Shown here: positions 9,761-18,663 of the stretch, in pieces | Position numbering within the stretch: the stretch's first letter is position 1 | Layout of the letters: every line of letters starts with the position of its first letter | Assembly: GCA_965214205.1 (NCBI GenBank) | Contig: OZ243941.1 | Location: forward strand, 124,001-188,000 | Length of the DNA: 64,000 bases | From: G963663315 sp965214205 | Lineage (GTDB): Bacteria; Pseudomonadota; Gammaproteobacteria; Arenicellales; Poriferihabitantaceae | Reading direction: 5' to 3' | Translations under genes and position numbers: made by a program | Notes under the pieces: generated by a model | Seen by the model: only the letters and a program-made list of their open reading frames with translations | The model's database searches: none | What the model was told of the DNA's origin: nothing

Positions 9761-9815
9761 ACCGGGGAGTCCAATCAGCCAGACTACAAACGCTTGGCTG
9801 ATTGGACTCCCCGGT
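9761..9815. repeat. Perfect 20-bp inverted repeat overlapping the RND gene end
   Basis: Left arm 9761-9780, loop 9781-9795, right arm 9796-9815; all 20 pairs match by eye. The right arm encodes the last residues of the RND exporter, whose stop is at 9784-9786, while the left arm is non-coding. It sits between two convergent genes, so it can form a strong hairpin in both mRNAs. There is no T-run on either side, so it is not a textbook intrinsic terminator. Part of the arm (GGGGAGTCCAATC) recurs near 58078. Confidence 0.8.
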
Positions 9816-12090
9816 CAATCGCCATCAGCAATGCCGGAAGCAGCAGAAAATCGGTAACCAGCGCGAACACCAGCGTAATCATCACCAGCAGACCCAGCGC
9901 CCAACTGACCTCGAACCCTGAAAAGGCGAACACCATAAATCCGAGGACCAGGATCACCGTCGTTGTACACAGCGCATAACCCACGGTATTCAAGGCGGAC
10001 TGCACCGATTCCGGCGCTGACAGCCCCTCGTTGCGGGCCTTCAGATACCGGGTCAAAAAGTGAATGGTATCGTCTACGACAATGCCGAATGCGATAACGG
10101 CCATGACGGATCCGGCGAGGCCCACACGGCCAACCAGATAACCCCACAACCCCAGGCTCATGATCGCCGGGATGAGATTAGGCGCCAGACTGATGAGACC
10201 GAGCGGCACACTACGGAAAACACCAATCAGGATCAGCGAGATCAGACCCATGGCAACCGCTGTTCCAAGCAACATGCTTTGTGTATTTCTAATGGAAATA
10301 TGGGCGAAGATCATCGTGAACCCTGTCGCTTCGGAGGCAATCTGCGGGACATTGGACTGAAGCCAGGCCTGCGCCCGCTCATCCAGTTCTCGTTGCTTCA
10401 GGGATGACAGGTTGTTGATCGCCACAGACATTCGTGTAGCGGACTTGGCGATGTCAATGCGGTCGTTCAGGTCGAGACCGAACGGCAGGGAAAGTTCGTA
10501 AAGCAACAGATACTGCGCGGCCAGCTCCGGGTCGTTCGGCAGTGAGTAAAAAGCCGGATCGTCACCGTGCATGTTCTTGTTCAGACGTTTCATGATGTCC
10601 GGGAATGCCTGGACATGAACGACCTCAGGCTGATTGCGGAACCACTCGGCGAATGCATCCACAGCGCGCAGGTAAGCGAGATCAGTGATGCCGCCTTCAC
10701 GTCCGGCGCTCAGGGTATACTCCAGAGAGTCCGTTCCGGTCAGATGTTGGTTGATATAGTCTGTATCGAGCCGGAAATCATACCGATCATCGAAATACCG
10801 GGTCCAGTTGTCACCCAGCTCCATGCGGTAAATACCGGCCGACAGGAAGATCGTCAGCAGGGTAATCGACCAGAGCAGGATTTTACGGCGCGCAATAACG
10901 AAGGCCCCCAGCCACCCGAAGAAGTCATACCGCTCGACCCGACCCGGCGTCGCGCGCAGAGGCAGAATCGAGAGCAGGGCCGGCAGGAGAGTGATGGAGT
11001 AGAGAAAGACGCAGAGCACGCCGAACGCGACATAGTTGCCCAACACATGAAAAGGCGGTGAATCCGAGAAATTCAGGCTGAGAAACCCGATCGCAGTGGT
11101 CACGCAAGTGAGTAACACCGGCCGGATATTGGAACGCATCGCCTCTGCAATAGCCATCTGTTTGGTAAGGCCCTGCCTGATTAAGCGCAATGCGGAAGTG
11201 ATAATATGGATGGATGACGCGACCGCGATCACAGTCACAATCAGTGGAATGCCGGAGTTGGTCCCGCTTAAAACCGTACCGGCCCAACCCGCCAGCCCCA
11301 TGGTGGAATTGACCACAAACAGGAGCATGACGACCACGGCCACGGTGCCTGAAACCGAACGCAGAAGCAACGCCGTGGCAAGCACGATAATGACGAACAT
11401 GATCGGCGCGAGAAACTTGAGATCATCCTTCGTGGCAACGGCCAAAGCGTTGCTGAGCACAACTTCCCCGGTCACGTAATAATCAATATCCGTCCACTTC
11501 TGCCGGGCCTTCCCTAATTGATCCTGTATATAGTCGTTGATCTCGGTCACCGCCTGACCCGAACCCTCAGGCAAGACAAAGCTGATAGCCACTCCGGCCA
11601 CGCGCCCGTCACGAGCCACCAGACGCCCGGCAATTTCAATTGAGTTCAGCGCCGCTGTCTCGACCTGCTCCAGGTCGGCATCACTTAGGTACTGTGCGTC
11701 TTCGACCAGCGGCCGGACTGTCAAAATGTCTTCATCCGCCTCGCTCCAGGAATAGTTTGTAAGAGAGTCGACCCGGCTTGAGTAAGGCGCCTGCCATGCG
11801 GCTTCGGTAAGTTCGGCAATCGCCGCCAGTGTCTCTCGAGTGAATACCGAGCCCTGCCGGGGCGCTACGGCGATCAAGGCCCGGTTAGCAGTGGTATAGG
11901 TGTTTTCCAGGGCTTTGTAAGCGACGAATTGTGGATTATCCTCGCTGAACATGATGCGGTAGTCATTCGAGACGGTGATGAAACGAGCGCCTGCCGCAAA
12001 GGCCACCATCACCAGGAATGACAACAGAACCACCAGCCAACGGTAGTGGTGAACAGCGCCGATATAGCGGTCCAGCGACAGCGCGCGCAT
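9784..12090 (-). CDS. RND superfamily (MMPL) exporter
   Basis: Proton-driven inner-membrane exporter of the MMPL/HpnN-like type, 768 residues. One N-terminal helix (about 17-37), a large periplasmic loop, five helices (about 225-375), then the same plan repeated with the second bundle near 610-760. The second bundle carries acidic residues (GIVVDDTIHF) typical of the proton relay; the first lacks them. The second of two close ATGs is preferred because AAGGGG lies 8 bases upstream. Last gene of the minus arm after the DUF2236 gene. MMPL pumps of this kind are often encoded with a LolA-like protein and an outer-membrane protein, as on the plus arm here. Cargo unknown; an isoprenoid lipid is inferred from context. 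Confidence 0.85.
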   Translation of the reverse strand: MRALSLDRYIGAVHHYRWLVVLLSFLVMVAFAAGARFITVSNDYRIMFSEDNPQFVAYKALENTYTTANRALIAVAPRQGSVFTRETLAAIAELTEAAWQAPYSSRVDSLTNYSWSEADEDILTVRPLVEDAQYLSDADLEQVETAALNSIEIAGRLVARDGRVAGVAISFVLPEGSGQAVTEINDYIQDQLGKARQKWTDIDYYVTGEVVLSNALAVATKDDLKFLAPIMFVIIVLATALLLRSVSGTVAVVVMLLFVVNSTMGLAGWAGTVLSGTNSGIPLIVTVIAVASSIHIITSALRLIRQGLTKQMAIAEAMRSNIRPVLLTCVTTAIGFLSLNFSDSPPFHVLGNYVAFGVLCVFLYSITLLPALLSILPLRATPGRVERYDFFGWLGAFVIARRKILLWSITLLTIFLSAGIYRMELGDNWTRYFDDRYDFRLDTDYINQHLTGTDSLEYTLSAGREGGITDLAYLRAVDAFAEWFRNQPEVVHVQAFPDIMKRLNKNMHGDDPAFYSLPNDPELAAQYLLLYELSLPFGLDLNDRIDIAKSATRMSVAINNLSSLKQRELDERAQAWLQSNVPQIASEATGFTMIFAHISIRNTQSMLLGTAVAMGLISLILIGVFRSVPLGLISLAPNLIPAIMSLGLWGYLVGRVGLAGSVMAVIAFGIVVDDTIHFLTRYLKARNEGLSAPESVQSALNTVGYALCTTTVILVLGFMVFAFSGFEVSWALGLLVMITLVFALVTDFLLLPALLMAIDRGVQSAKRL

Positions 12091-12148
12091 GATCATCGCC
12101 CCTTAAGGTCACCTGTGCCCTGGCTAGCGAGAGACGACACCGGCGGCG

Positions 12149-13312
12149 CTACCAGTCACTCGATTTGTCCTGTTTCACATGATCCGGCATCTTGTAGCTT
12201 ATTCCGAAATTATCATACAGTGAAATTTTCAGCATTTGATCGAAATTGTTGAATCTTAATTGCCGTTCGCGCGTGCGCGCTCTCATAAAGCGCTGTTTCA
12301 TTCGATGGGTGAACAACAAACCGAATGTATTGCCTTTTTTAAACCCCAACTGATCACCCATCCGATCTCCCAATAATGCGCGTGACAGGCGATGAGCGAA
12401 CTCTATCAACTCTTTCGCCTCTGTCGGGTCGGTGATGCCCGACAGCTTTGGCGCGCTGTCAATCAGAGTGTTGGCCATGACCACCGATTCTTCCCCGGTC
12501 TCCGGTTCTAACAGACTGGTAATATGATAAATCCTGGCGGCTTCCTCCTGGTTAGTATAGAGGATTGTCTCCGGGACACCCATGACATAGCCGGTATAGC
12601 GCCAGAGGCTCATGACGCTCTCCTCTTCTTCCTTGTTGAAAGTGGCTCCAAGCAATTTTGAGTAATGCAGCAGTCGTAACGAGAAAACCACTATGGCATA
12701 CCCCAGATGCGCCGCGCTGACCGGCGTACCCCAGTCTTCGGGGCGCCACTCGTCTGATTGCTTCAACAACATCCTGATGCGAGCATGGATGATACGCACC
12801 CTGAGGGACAGCTTGAATCCATCTCCATCCCTCTCCAGTCCCCCCGGCATGAAAATCTCCAATAGCTGGCGGTTATTCTGCATCAGTCGTCGGTCGGTGC
12901 GCGCTACCCTTCCAGTAATATAGAACGCCTTGGCTATAAGCGTCGAGAAGCCTTCTATCAGAACGCCGGTAAGAAAAGCGACCAGAACGGAGTTTGTATT
13001 GGCGTGGAAAGCGCGAATCCCCGGATCGAATGCTTTGTAGTCAAGCCACGAAGGCGTTCCCAGATTCTCGAAGAAATCACGTAAGCCCTGCGGCGCGGCG
13101 CGCATGACACTGGATTGCTGTTCAATGCCCGCATGGACATATCGGTTCAGTTCTTTGGGTTTCAGAAAGGCGACCTCTTCCAGCGCCTCATCCAGAACCG
13201 GGTCGCCGATAGTCGTGTGGAGAATGTACTTGTCGGCCAGCGCCTGATCGTAAAGACACGCCCTGGCATAGCCTTCTGTGTAACTGTTCGGGATTCTATC
13301 TATGATTGCCAT
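12149..13312 (-). CDS. DUF2236 family (rubber oxygenase/MpaB-type) protein
   Basis: 387 residues matching the family that includes latex-clearing protein and MpaB, haem enzymes that oxidatively cleave isoprenoid chains. The conserved helix RVRIIHARIR is at 171-180, followed by the W189..W194-GTP block and H202, the segment where the family binds haem. No signal peptide, unlike secreted Lcp, so action would be cytoplasmic or at the inner membrane. It lies between ispH (87 bp upstream) and the RND exporter (about 60 bp downstream), with three squalene synthase-like genes further upstream. Known for the family: many members are uncharacterised. Inferred: it oxidises or cleaves the C30 product made by its neighbours. 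Confidence 0.7.
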   Translation of the reverse strand: MAIIDRIPNSYTEGYARACLYDQALADKYILHTTIGDPVLDEALEEVAFLKPKELNRYVHAGIEQQSSVMRAAPQGLRDFFENLGTPSWLDYKAFDPGIRAFHANTNSVLVAFLTGVLIEGFSTLIAKAFYITGRVARTDRRLMQNNRQLLEIFMPGGLERDGDGFKLSLRVRIIHARIRMLLKQSDEWRPEDWGTPVSAAHLGYAIVVFSLRLLHYSKLLGATFNKEEEESVMSLWRYTGYVMGVPETILYTNQEEAARIYHITSLLEPETGEESVVMANTLIDSAPKLSGITDPTEAKELIEFAHRLSRALLGDRMGDQLGFKKGNTFGLLFTHRMKQRFMRARTRERQLRFNNFDQMLKISLYDNFGISYKMPDHVKQDKSSDW

Positions 13313-13399
13313 GTCAGAGTCGGGCCAGATGACGGATTACCGAAAGGCGGGGGAAGGGGGGGAGGGGGCAAGGTGAATATCGCAAGACCAATGAGCCTC

Positions 13400-14380
13400 C
13401 TAATCGACATTGACCGGGGCAACCTCACGATTCCCGCTGTTGATTCGGACATTAATGCGCGAAAATTCATCATCATTCAGTCTGAAACGGACGTTCTCTT
13501 CGATGCCGTCCATGGTTGATAATTCCACCGGGGTGATTTTACGCAGCTGGTCGATGACCTCCTCAACCATGCACTCCGGCGTTGAGGCCCCGGCAGTCAG
13601 TCCGACGGCGGTCACACCATCGAACCAGCCCGGCTCGATAACGGTGACGTCCTCGACAAGATAGCTCGTGGTGCCCTCTTCGCTGCCGATCTCGCGCAGT
13701 CGGTTGCAGTTGGAACTGTTCCGCGCTCCGACCACCAGAATGATGTCGACAATTTTCGCTAGTTTCCGTACGGCGGTCTGGCGATTCTGGGTGGCGTAGC
13801 AGATGTTCTTGACATCCGGGCCGGTGATTTTCGGGAATCGGGCACGCAGAGCGTCAATCACGTCCCGAGTGTCATCAACCGACAGCGTAGTCTGGGTAAC
13901 ATAGGCGAGTTTGTCGGGATTGCCCGGCGACAGATTGGCCACATCCCCGGCATCCTGCACCAGATGCACCACACCGGAAATCCTCCCCATGGTCCCGACC
14001 ACTTCAGGATGCCCTTCATGACCGATCAGGACGACCTCGAAGCCCTTTTCAGCATAGCGTTGCCCCTCTCTGTGGACTTTGGTTACCAGCGGACAGGTCG
14101 CATCCAGCACCGGCAGCGTGCGCTCGGTAGCGGTATCCACAACCGACTGTGCGACGCCGTGCGCGCTGAACACCGTGATGGCCCCATCCGGAATCTCGTC
14201 CAGATCATCGACGAAACGGGTACCCTTGGCAGTGAGATCGGCAACCACCCACTTGTTGTGTACAATCTCGTGGCGCACATAGACGGGCGCCCCGTAGGTA
14301 TCCAGGGCTTTTTCCACGATTTCGATAGCGCGTTCAACCCCGGCGCAAAAACCGCGCGGCTTGGCGAGTATGACCTTCAT
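13400..14380 (-). CDS. ispH: 4-hydroxy-3-methylbut-2-enyl diphosphate reductase (IspH/LytB)
   Basis: Last step of the MEP pathway, making IPP and DMAPP with a [4Fe-4S] cluster. Three cluster cysteines are visible: Cys12 in PRGFCAGVERAI, Cys in LDATCPLV and Cys in NICYATQNRQ; the GHEGHPEVVGT segment carries a conserved His. Length 326 against about 316 in E. coli. The start is preceded by CCGAGGGCAC. It sits inside an operon of squalene synthase-like genes, so it may be a dedicated second copy that raises isoprenoid flux; whether another ispH exists cannot be judged from this window. Confidence 0.93.
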   Translation of the reverse strand: MKVILAKPRGFCAGVERAIEIVEKALDTYGAPVYVRHEIVHNKWVVADLTAKGTRFVDDLDEIPDGAITVFSAHGVAQSVVDTATERTLPVLDATCPLVTKVHREGQRYAEKGFEVVLIGHEGHPEVVGTMGRISGVVHLVQDAGDVANLSPGNPDKLAYVTQTTLSVDDTRDVIDALRARFPKITGPDVKNICYATQNRQTAVRKLAKIVDIILVVGARNSSNCNRLREIGSEEGTTSYLVEDVTVIEPGWFDGVTAVGLTAGASTPECMVEEVIDQLRKITPVELSTMDGIEENVRFRLNDDEFSRINVRINSGNREVAPVNVD

Positions 14381-14408
14381 TGTGTGCCCTCGGAAATACT
14401 GTTTGACG

Positions 14409-14435
14409 ATAGTATAAAGGAAAGGTATCCGTCAA
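14409..14435 (-). promoter_or_regulatory. Possible sigma70-type promoter before ispH
   Basis: Reading the minus strand, TTGACG (14430-14435) is followed after 15 bp by TACTAT (14409-14414), about 30 bp before the ispH ATG. The spacer is short, so this is tentative. It would let ispH and the genes after it be expressed apart from the synthase genes. Confidence 0.35.
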
Positions 14436-14507
14436 TACCAGTGTCCAGGTTCAGCGCGAATCAAACAATAATCTTCCAGGCAATCCGGGCATTGCGATAG
14501 CGCGGTG

Positions 14508-15551
14508 TCAGGTGGCTTGACGGGGCAGGTGGCAGGTTGCCGCATTGAACAGGAGCTTTAATGCCGGATTCGAGCGCACCAGAGAGTTGATTGCGAGAAT
14601 GGCGGCGCGGACGCTGCCCCGGGACACGTTGATTTCCTCGCCCATCTTGAAAGAAGGCGCCGAATAAATACGGCGCAAGGCCAGCACAGACAGTCCCAGC
14701 GTCCATAGCAGATGCCGCCGAATGCCGGTTTCGTATGAGGGGATGGTCAGGATGAACTGCAACCCGTCTGCGAGGTGGCGCTGTGTGATTGCCACCAGTT
14801 CAGACAAGCCATCGACGAAACCGGGTTCCACCGGACCCGGCGAGAGGGAACCGATATCGACCCCCCTGGCCAGGAAAAGGTCACGGGGAAGCCAGCAGAT
14901 ACCGTGGCGTTTATCGTCCCATATATCTTTCAGGATATTAGTCATCTGTAATCCCTGTCCGTAAGACACGGAGCCGGCAAGCAATTGGTCACGCTTCACA
15001 TGAATCGCCTCAGAATAGTCGCAAAATAACTCCGCCAGCATCTCGGCCACCACTCCGGCGACATAGTAGCAATAACGGTCAAGCTGGGCAATATTGTCCA
15101 GACCATCCGGTCGCTTGCGCTCCTGAAACTCCACCATACCGACTGCCATAATATCAAGGCAACGCTCAATCGCTGCCCTTTGCGTAGCATTGAACGAACC
15201 GGTGATACGAAATATCCTGTCAGAGTTGGCCACCAGGCCTCGCTCGTGTTGTGAAGTTGCGCGAGTGAGAACGGCGCCCAGGTCATGCGAGAACAGATCT
15301 GCATCCTCCTGCCCTGCAACAACAGCGACAAACCGCTCAAGCATTTGTTTCTTTTCGGCGATATCGAGATTGGGTTCGTCTTCTATCGTATCCGCCATCC
15401 GGCAAAGCAGGTATGCGTTTTCTATGACGCATCGTAACGCGACGGGAAGCTGAGGGATTGTCAGGGCGAAGGTTTTCGACACCTTCTGCAGGATTTCTGT
15501 CTGGTAGGCGAAATCATGCGCCGTTGGAATGCTTGAGCCAGGCAGGTTCAT
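14508..15551 (-). CDS. Squalene/phytoene synthase family protein, copy 1
   Basis: All-alpha trans-isoprenyl diphosphate synthase that condenses two prenyl diphosphates head to head (farnesyl diphosphate to presqualene diphosphate/squalene). Both Asp-rich sites are intact: DTIEDE near residue 53 and NILKDIWDD near 190. 347 residues, matching bacterial single-enzyme squalene synthases of the ERG9-like type more than HpnC or HpnD; no HpnE flavoprotein is nearby. Its ATG overlaps the stop of copy 2 (ATGA), so the copies are translationally coupled. Third in order of transcription. Confidence 0.85.
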   Translation of the reverse strand: MNLPGSSIPTAHDFAYQTEILQKVSKTFALTIPQLPVALRCVIENAYLLCRMADTIEDEPNLDIAEKKQMLERFVAVVAGQEDADLFSHDLGAVLTRATSQHERGLVANSDRIFRITGSFNATQRAAIERCLDIMAVGMVEFQERKRPDGLDNIAQLDRYCYYVAGVVAEMLAELFCDYSEAIHVKRDQLLAGSVSYGQGLQMTNILKDIWDDKRHGICWLPRDLFLARGVDIGSLSPGPVEPGFVDGLSELVAITQRHLADGLQFILTIPSYETGIRRHLLWTLGLSVLALRRIYSAPSFKMGEEINVSRGSVRAAILAINSLVRSNPALKLLFNAATCHLPRQAT

Positions 15552-16624
15552 GATCGGTTCGGCTCCGGTTGAGCGCCGGACAGATCGGCTGTGGGCGTTG
15601 CCGCGTCAAGACCGGGAAGATTGCGATTGAGCATGGAAAACAAGAGTTCCAGAGCCAGATTGGAACGCGCCAGTGCGCTGGTTGAGATAATGACGGCGCG
15701 TACAGCGCGGCGCGAGATCTTGACTTCCTGACCACTCGTAAAAGCCGGGGTAGCATAGATACGGCGCAGGGTAAGGACCGCCATTCCCAGAGACCAGAGG
15801 CAGTAGCGGCGGATGCCCGTTTCACGCGCGGGGAGCGCACAAATATATCGCCGTGCGTTGGTCAAATGATAACCGGCGATCGCAATAAGCTGGTTCAGTC
15901 CCTTGACGAATGCCGGATCCGCCTGCCCCGGCGAGAGCAAGCCAAGATCAAACCCGGCCGAATGAAACACATCCTGAGGCAACCAGCAGACCCCCCGGCT
16001 ATGATCCTCCCATATATCCTTCAGGATATTGGTCATTTGCAGACCCTGACCGTAGGACGCTGACAGGGAAAAAAGAGTCTCTCTTCGTGCATCAATTTGT
16101 TCAGAATAGTCGCAGAACAGTTTGGTCAGCATTTCTCCGAACACGCCGGCAACATGGTAACAGTAGCGATTGAACTGCTTAAGATCAGACAGACCCTTCA
16201 GACTGGCGTTTTGCTGGAATTCAGACATTCCCGTGGTCATGATATTGACGCAACATACCAGAGCCTGCTGTTGCGCCGAACTCAAGGTACGGGTGATTCC
16301 GACGATGCGGGAGGTGTCACAGACAAGACGATGCTCGCTTTGTGTAGTCGCAGTGGAAAGCAGGGCGCCAAGGTCCCGCGCAAAGGCGCTGGCGTTTTCG
16401 CTCCCTTCGACAACGCCAGCCCACCGTTGCGAGAATTCATGTTTCTGCGCTACAGACAATGCCGCTTCGTCTTCAATCGTATCGGCGATTCGACAAAGGA
16501 GATAGGCGTTGCCGACCGCAAGACACAGTGGCGGTGGTAATTGGGGTGTGGTGAATGCAAACGAGCGTGAAACACCCTGCAGCATTTCCATCTGATAGGC
16601 CAGATCGGCTGTTGGACTGTTCAT
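15548..16624 (-). CDS. Squalene/phytoene synthase family protein, copy 2
   Basis: Paralogue of the flanking genes, 358 residues. Asp-rich motifs DTIEDE and NILKDIWED are intact, with the shared CWLP segment after the second, so it should be catalytically competent. It differs from the others in the N-terminal PPPLCLAVGNAYLLCR region and a longer, low-complexity C-terminus (AATPTADLSGAQ). Thirty bp separate it from copy 3 and 4 bp overlap joins it to copy 1. Could be a separate activity or a subunit partner. Confidence 0.82.
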   Translation of the reverse strand: MNSPTADLAYQMEMLQGVSRSFAFTTPQLPPPLCLAVGNAYLLCRIADTIEDEAALSVAQKHEFSQRWAGVVEGSENASAFARDLGALLSTATTQSEHRLVCDTSRIVGITRTLSSAQQQALVCCVNIMTTGMSEFQQNASLKGLSDLKQFNRYCYHVAGVFGEMLTKLFCDYSEQIDARRETLFSLSASYGQGLQMTNILKDIWEDHSRGVCWLPQDVFHSAGFDLGLLSPGQADPAFVKGLNQLIAIAGYHLTNARRYICALPARETGIRRYCLWSLGMAVLTLRRIYATPAFTSGQEVKISRRAVRAVIISTSALARSNLALELLFSMLNRNLPGLDAATPTADLSGAQPEPNRS

Positions 16625-16654
16625 TTTATCAAAACGGGATTTCGACGCTATCGA

Positions 16655-17722
16655 TCAGAGTATCGAGTCACGGGGCACTTGCCCGAAGCCGCCAGATTCA
16701 GTACGGGGAAGACCGCATGTCAGTATCTTGAAGAGAAATTTCAGCGCCAGATTCGAACTCACCAGAGCACGGGTGACAAAGATAACGGCCCGTACGCTGC
16801 GCCGTGAGATCTTCACATCCTGGCCGTTCCTGAACATCGGCTTCGCATGAATGCGGCGCAGGGTCAGTACAGCCATCCCCAATGCCCACAGACAGTGCAG
16901 GCGAATGCCGGTTTCACGAGACGGAATGATCAGGATGAAGTGTAACGCATGGGTCAGGTGATGGCGGGCAATGGCTATCAGTTGGGACAACCCCTTGACG
17001 AAACCGGGTTCGCCCTGTCCGGCAGACAGAGCACGCACATTAACATCAGCCGCAAGAAAAACATCACGTGGCAGCCAGCACGCGCCGCGCCGCTGGTCGT
17101 CCCACATATCCTTGAGAATATTAGTCATCTGCAGCCCCTGGGCAAAAGAAACCGACAGTGCCATCAAGTCCGTGCGCCGTGCGTCGATCTCGGCAGAGTA
17201 GTCACAGAACAGCTCGGTCAGCATCTCACCAACCACCCCGGCGACGTAGTAGCAATAACGATCCATCTGCGCCATATCTTTCAGGCCATCCAGTGTCGCG
17301 CTCTGCTGGAACTCCGTCATGCCTCGCGACATGACACGCACACAACGTGCCAGAGCGCTGCGCTGAACGGCGTTGAACGTCCTGGTAATGCGGATAACCC
17401 GATCCGTATTGGCAATCAGGTCATGCTCGCTCGCGGTAGTCGAAGATGATAGCAGAGCGCCCAGTTCACGAGCGAAAGGTGCGGCTGGTTCAAGACCAGC
17501 GACAATTTCCACAAAACGTTCCGAAAATGCCTTTTTCTGCGCCACGGACAGCGCCGGTTCATCTTCAATAGTATCCGTGATCCGGCACAGCAGGTAGGCA
17601 TTGCCGACCACATCGCGCAACTCATAGGGAAGCCGTGGGATGGTAAGCGCAAAAGTGCGGGAGACACCTTGCAGAATTTCCGTCTGGTAGGCCAGGTCGC
17701 TGTCTGTATCATTATCATGCAT
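16655..17722 (-). CDS. Squalene/phytoene synthase family protein, copy 3
   Basis: First gene of the minus-strand isoprenoid operon, 355 residues. Asp-rich motifs DTIEDE and NILKDMWDD are intact; the N-terminus DLAYQTEILQGVSRTFALT is nearly shared by all three copies, which points to tandem duplication followed by divergence. Divergently placed from the LolA-like gene, with 122 bp between them. The product (squalene, dehydrosqualene or phytoene) cannot be read from sequence; the close likeness to ERG9-type enzymes favours squalene. Confidence 0.82.
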   Translation of the reverse strand: MHDNDTDSDLAYQTEILQGVSRTFALTIPRLPYELRDVVGNAYLLCRITDTIEDEPALSVAQKKAFSERFVEIVAGLEPAAPFARELGALLSSSTTASEHDLIANTDRVIRITRTFNAVQRSALARCVRVMSRGMTEFQQSATLDGLKDMAQMDRYCYYVAGVVGEMLTELFCDYSAEIDARRTDLMALSVSFAQGLQMTNILKDMWDDQRRGACWLPRDVFLAADVNVRALSAGQGEPGFVKGLSQLIAIARHHLTHALHFILIIPSRETGIRLHCLWALGMAVLTLRRIHAKPMFRNGQDVKISRRSVRAVIFVTRALVSSNLALKFLFKILTCGLPRTESGGFGQVPRDSIL

Positions 17723-17739
17723 TGGCGCACAGCATTCAT

Positions 17740-17768
17740 TTGACTTGAAAATTTTGAGTCTTTACAAT
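17740..17768 (+). promoter_or_regulatory. Sigma70-type promoter of the LolA-like/OMP gene pair
   Basis: TTGACT (17740-17745), 17-bp spacer, TACAAT (17763-17768): five of six matches in each hexamer and an ideal spacer. It fires toward the LolA-like gene, whose GGAGAAAATT-ATG translation signal lies about 65 bp downstream. The minus-strand synthase operon starts at 17722, so the two arms of the locus diverge around this site. Confidence 0.65.
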
Positions 17769-17844
17769 CTCGTCCAGGTTGATGAGCTAACGATTCAGTT
17801 CTACTGTCAGGATTATGGCATAGAAATGTTGACCGGAGAAAATT

Positions 17845-18663
17845 ATGATACACACCTGCAACCACCAAACAGAAGTCCGGTTTCTCATGACCTGCCTGAC
17901 CGCCCTGGCTTGTCTGGTCACCCCGCCCATAGCCCACTCGGCCACCCCGGAAGAAATTGGATTGCAAATCGCACAGGAAGCCGATGCGCGGGGAAAGGGC
18001 TTCGGCAACATCACGGCCAGGCAGACCATGATACTGCGTAACAAACAGGGGCAGGAAAGCCAGCGACAACTGCGGTTCAGGGCAATTGAGATAGAGGGGG
18101 ACGGCGACCGCAGTATGTTTGTATTCGATGAGCCGCGTGATGTCAAGGGAACCGCATTGCTGGTTCATGCCCACGCGAAAGAAGATGACGACCAATGGCT
18201 ATACCTGCCAGCGCTGAAACGGGTCAAGCGCATCAGTTCATCGAACCGCTCCGGTTCATTCATGGGCAGCGAGTTCGCGTATGAGGATATGAGCGCTCAG
18301 GAAGTGGAGAAATTCATCTGGAAATACCTGCGTGACGAACCTTGCGGGGAACTGGACTGTACCGTCTCCGAACGCATGTCGACCGATAACAAGTCAGGCT
18401 ACAGTCGCCAACTGATCTGGCGCGACAAAGACCACCTTCGCACCCGTAAAGTCGAGTATTATGACCGCAAGAACGAACACCTGAAGACGTTGACCATAAC
18501 AGGCTACCAACAGTTCCTGGATCGTTACTGGTACGCCGGAGAGATGACGATGGTCAATCATCAGACTGGCAAAAGTAGCGTTTTGATGTGGTCGGACTAT
18601 GAGTTCAGAACCGGTCTGGAACCCCGCGATTTCCTGAAAACCGGGTTAAAACGAATACGCTGA
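17845..18663 (+). CDS. LolA-like periplasmic lipid-binding protein
   Basis: Outer membrane lipoprotein-sorting family protein (PF17131-like), 272 residues. The N-terminus has a signal peptide (hydrophobic TCLTALACLVTPPIA, cleavage likely after AHS). The mature part has the family's LYLPALKRVKRISSSNRSGSF segment near 125-145 and a beta-rich C-terminal half. Known for the family: half-barrel proteins that carry lipids across the periplasm, often paired with MMPL/RND pumps. Starts from a clear GGAGAAAATT ribosome site and overlaps the next gene by 1 bp (TGATG). Inferred role: periplasmic shuttle between the RND exporter and the outer-membrane protein. Confidence 0.82.
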   Translation: MIHTCNHQTEVRFLMTCLTALACLVTPPIAHSATPEEIGLQIAQEADARGKGFGNITARQTMILRNKQGQESQRQLRFRAIEIEGDGDRSMFVFDEPRDVKGTALLVHAHAKEDDDQWLYLPALKRVKRISSSNRSGSFMGSEFAYEDMSAQEVEKFIWKYLRDEPCGELDCTVSERMSTDNKSGYSRQLIWRDKDHLRTRKVEYYDRKNEHLKTLTITGYQQFLDRYWYAGEMTMVNHQTGKSSVLMWSDYEFRTGLEPRDFLKTGLKRIR

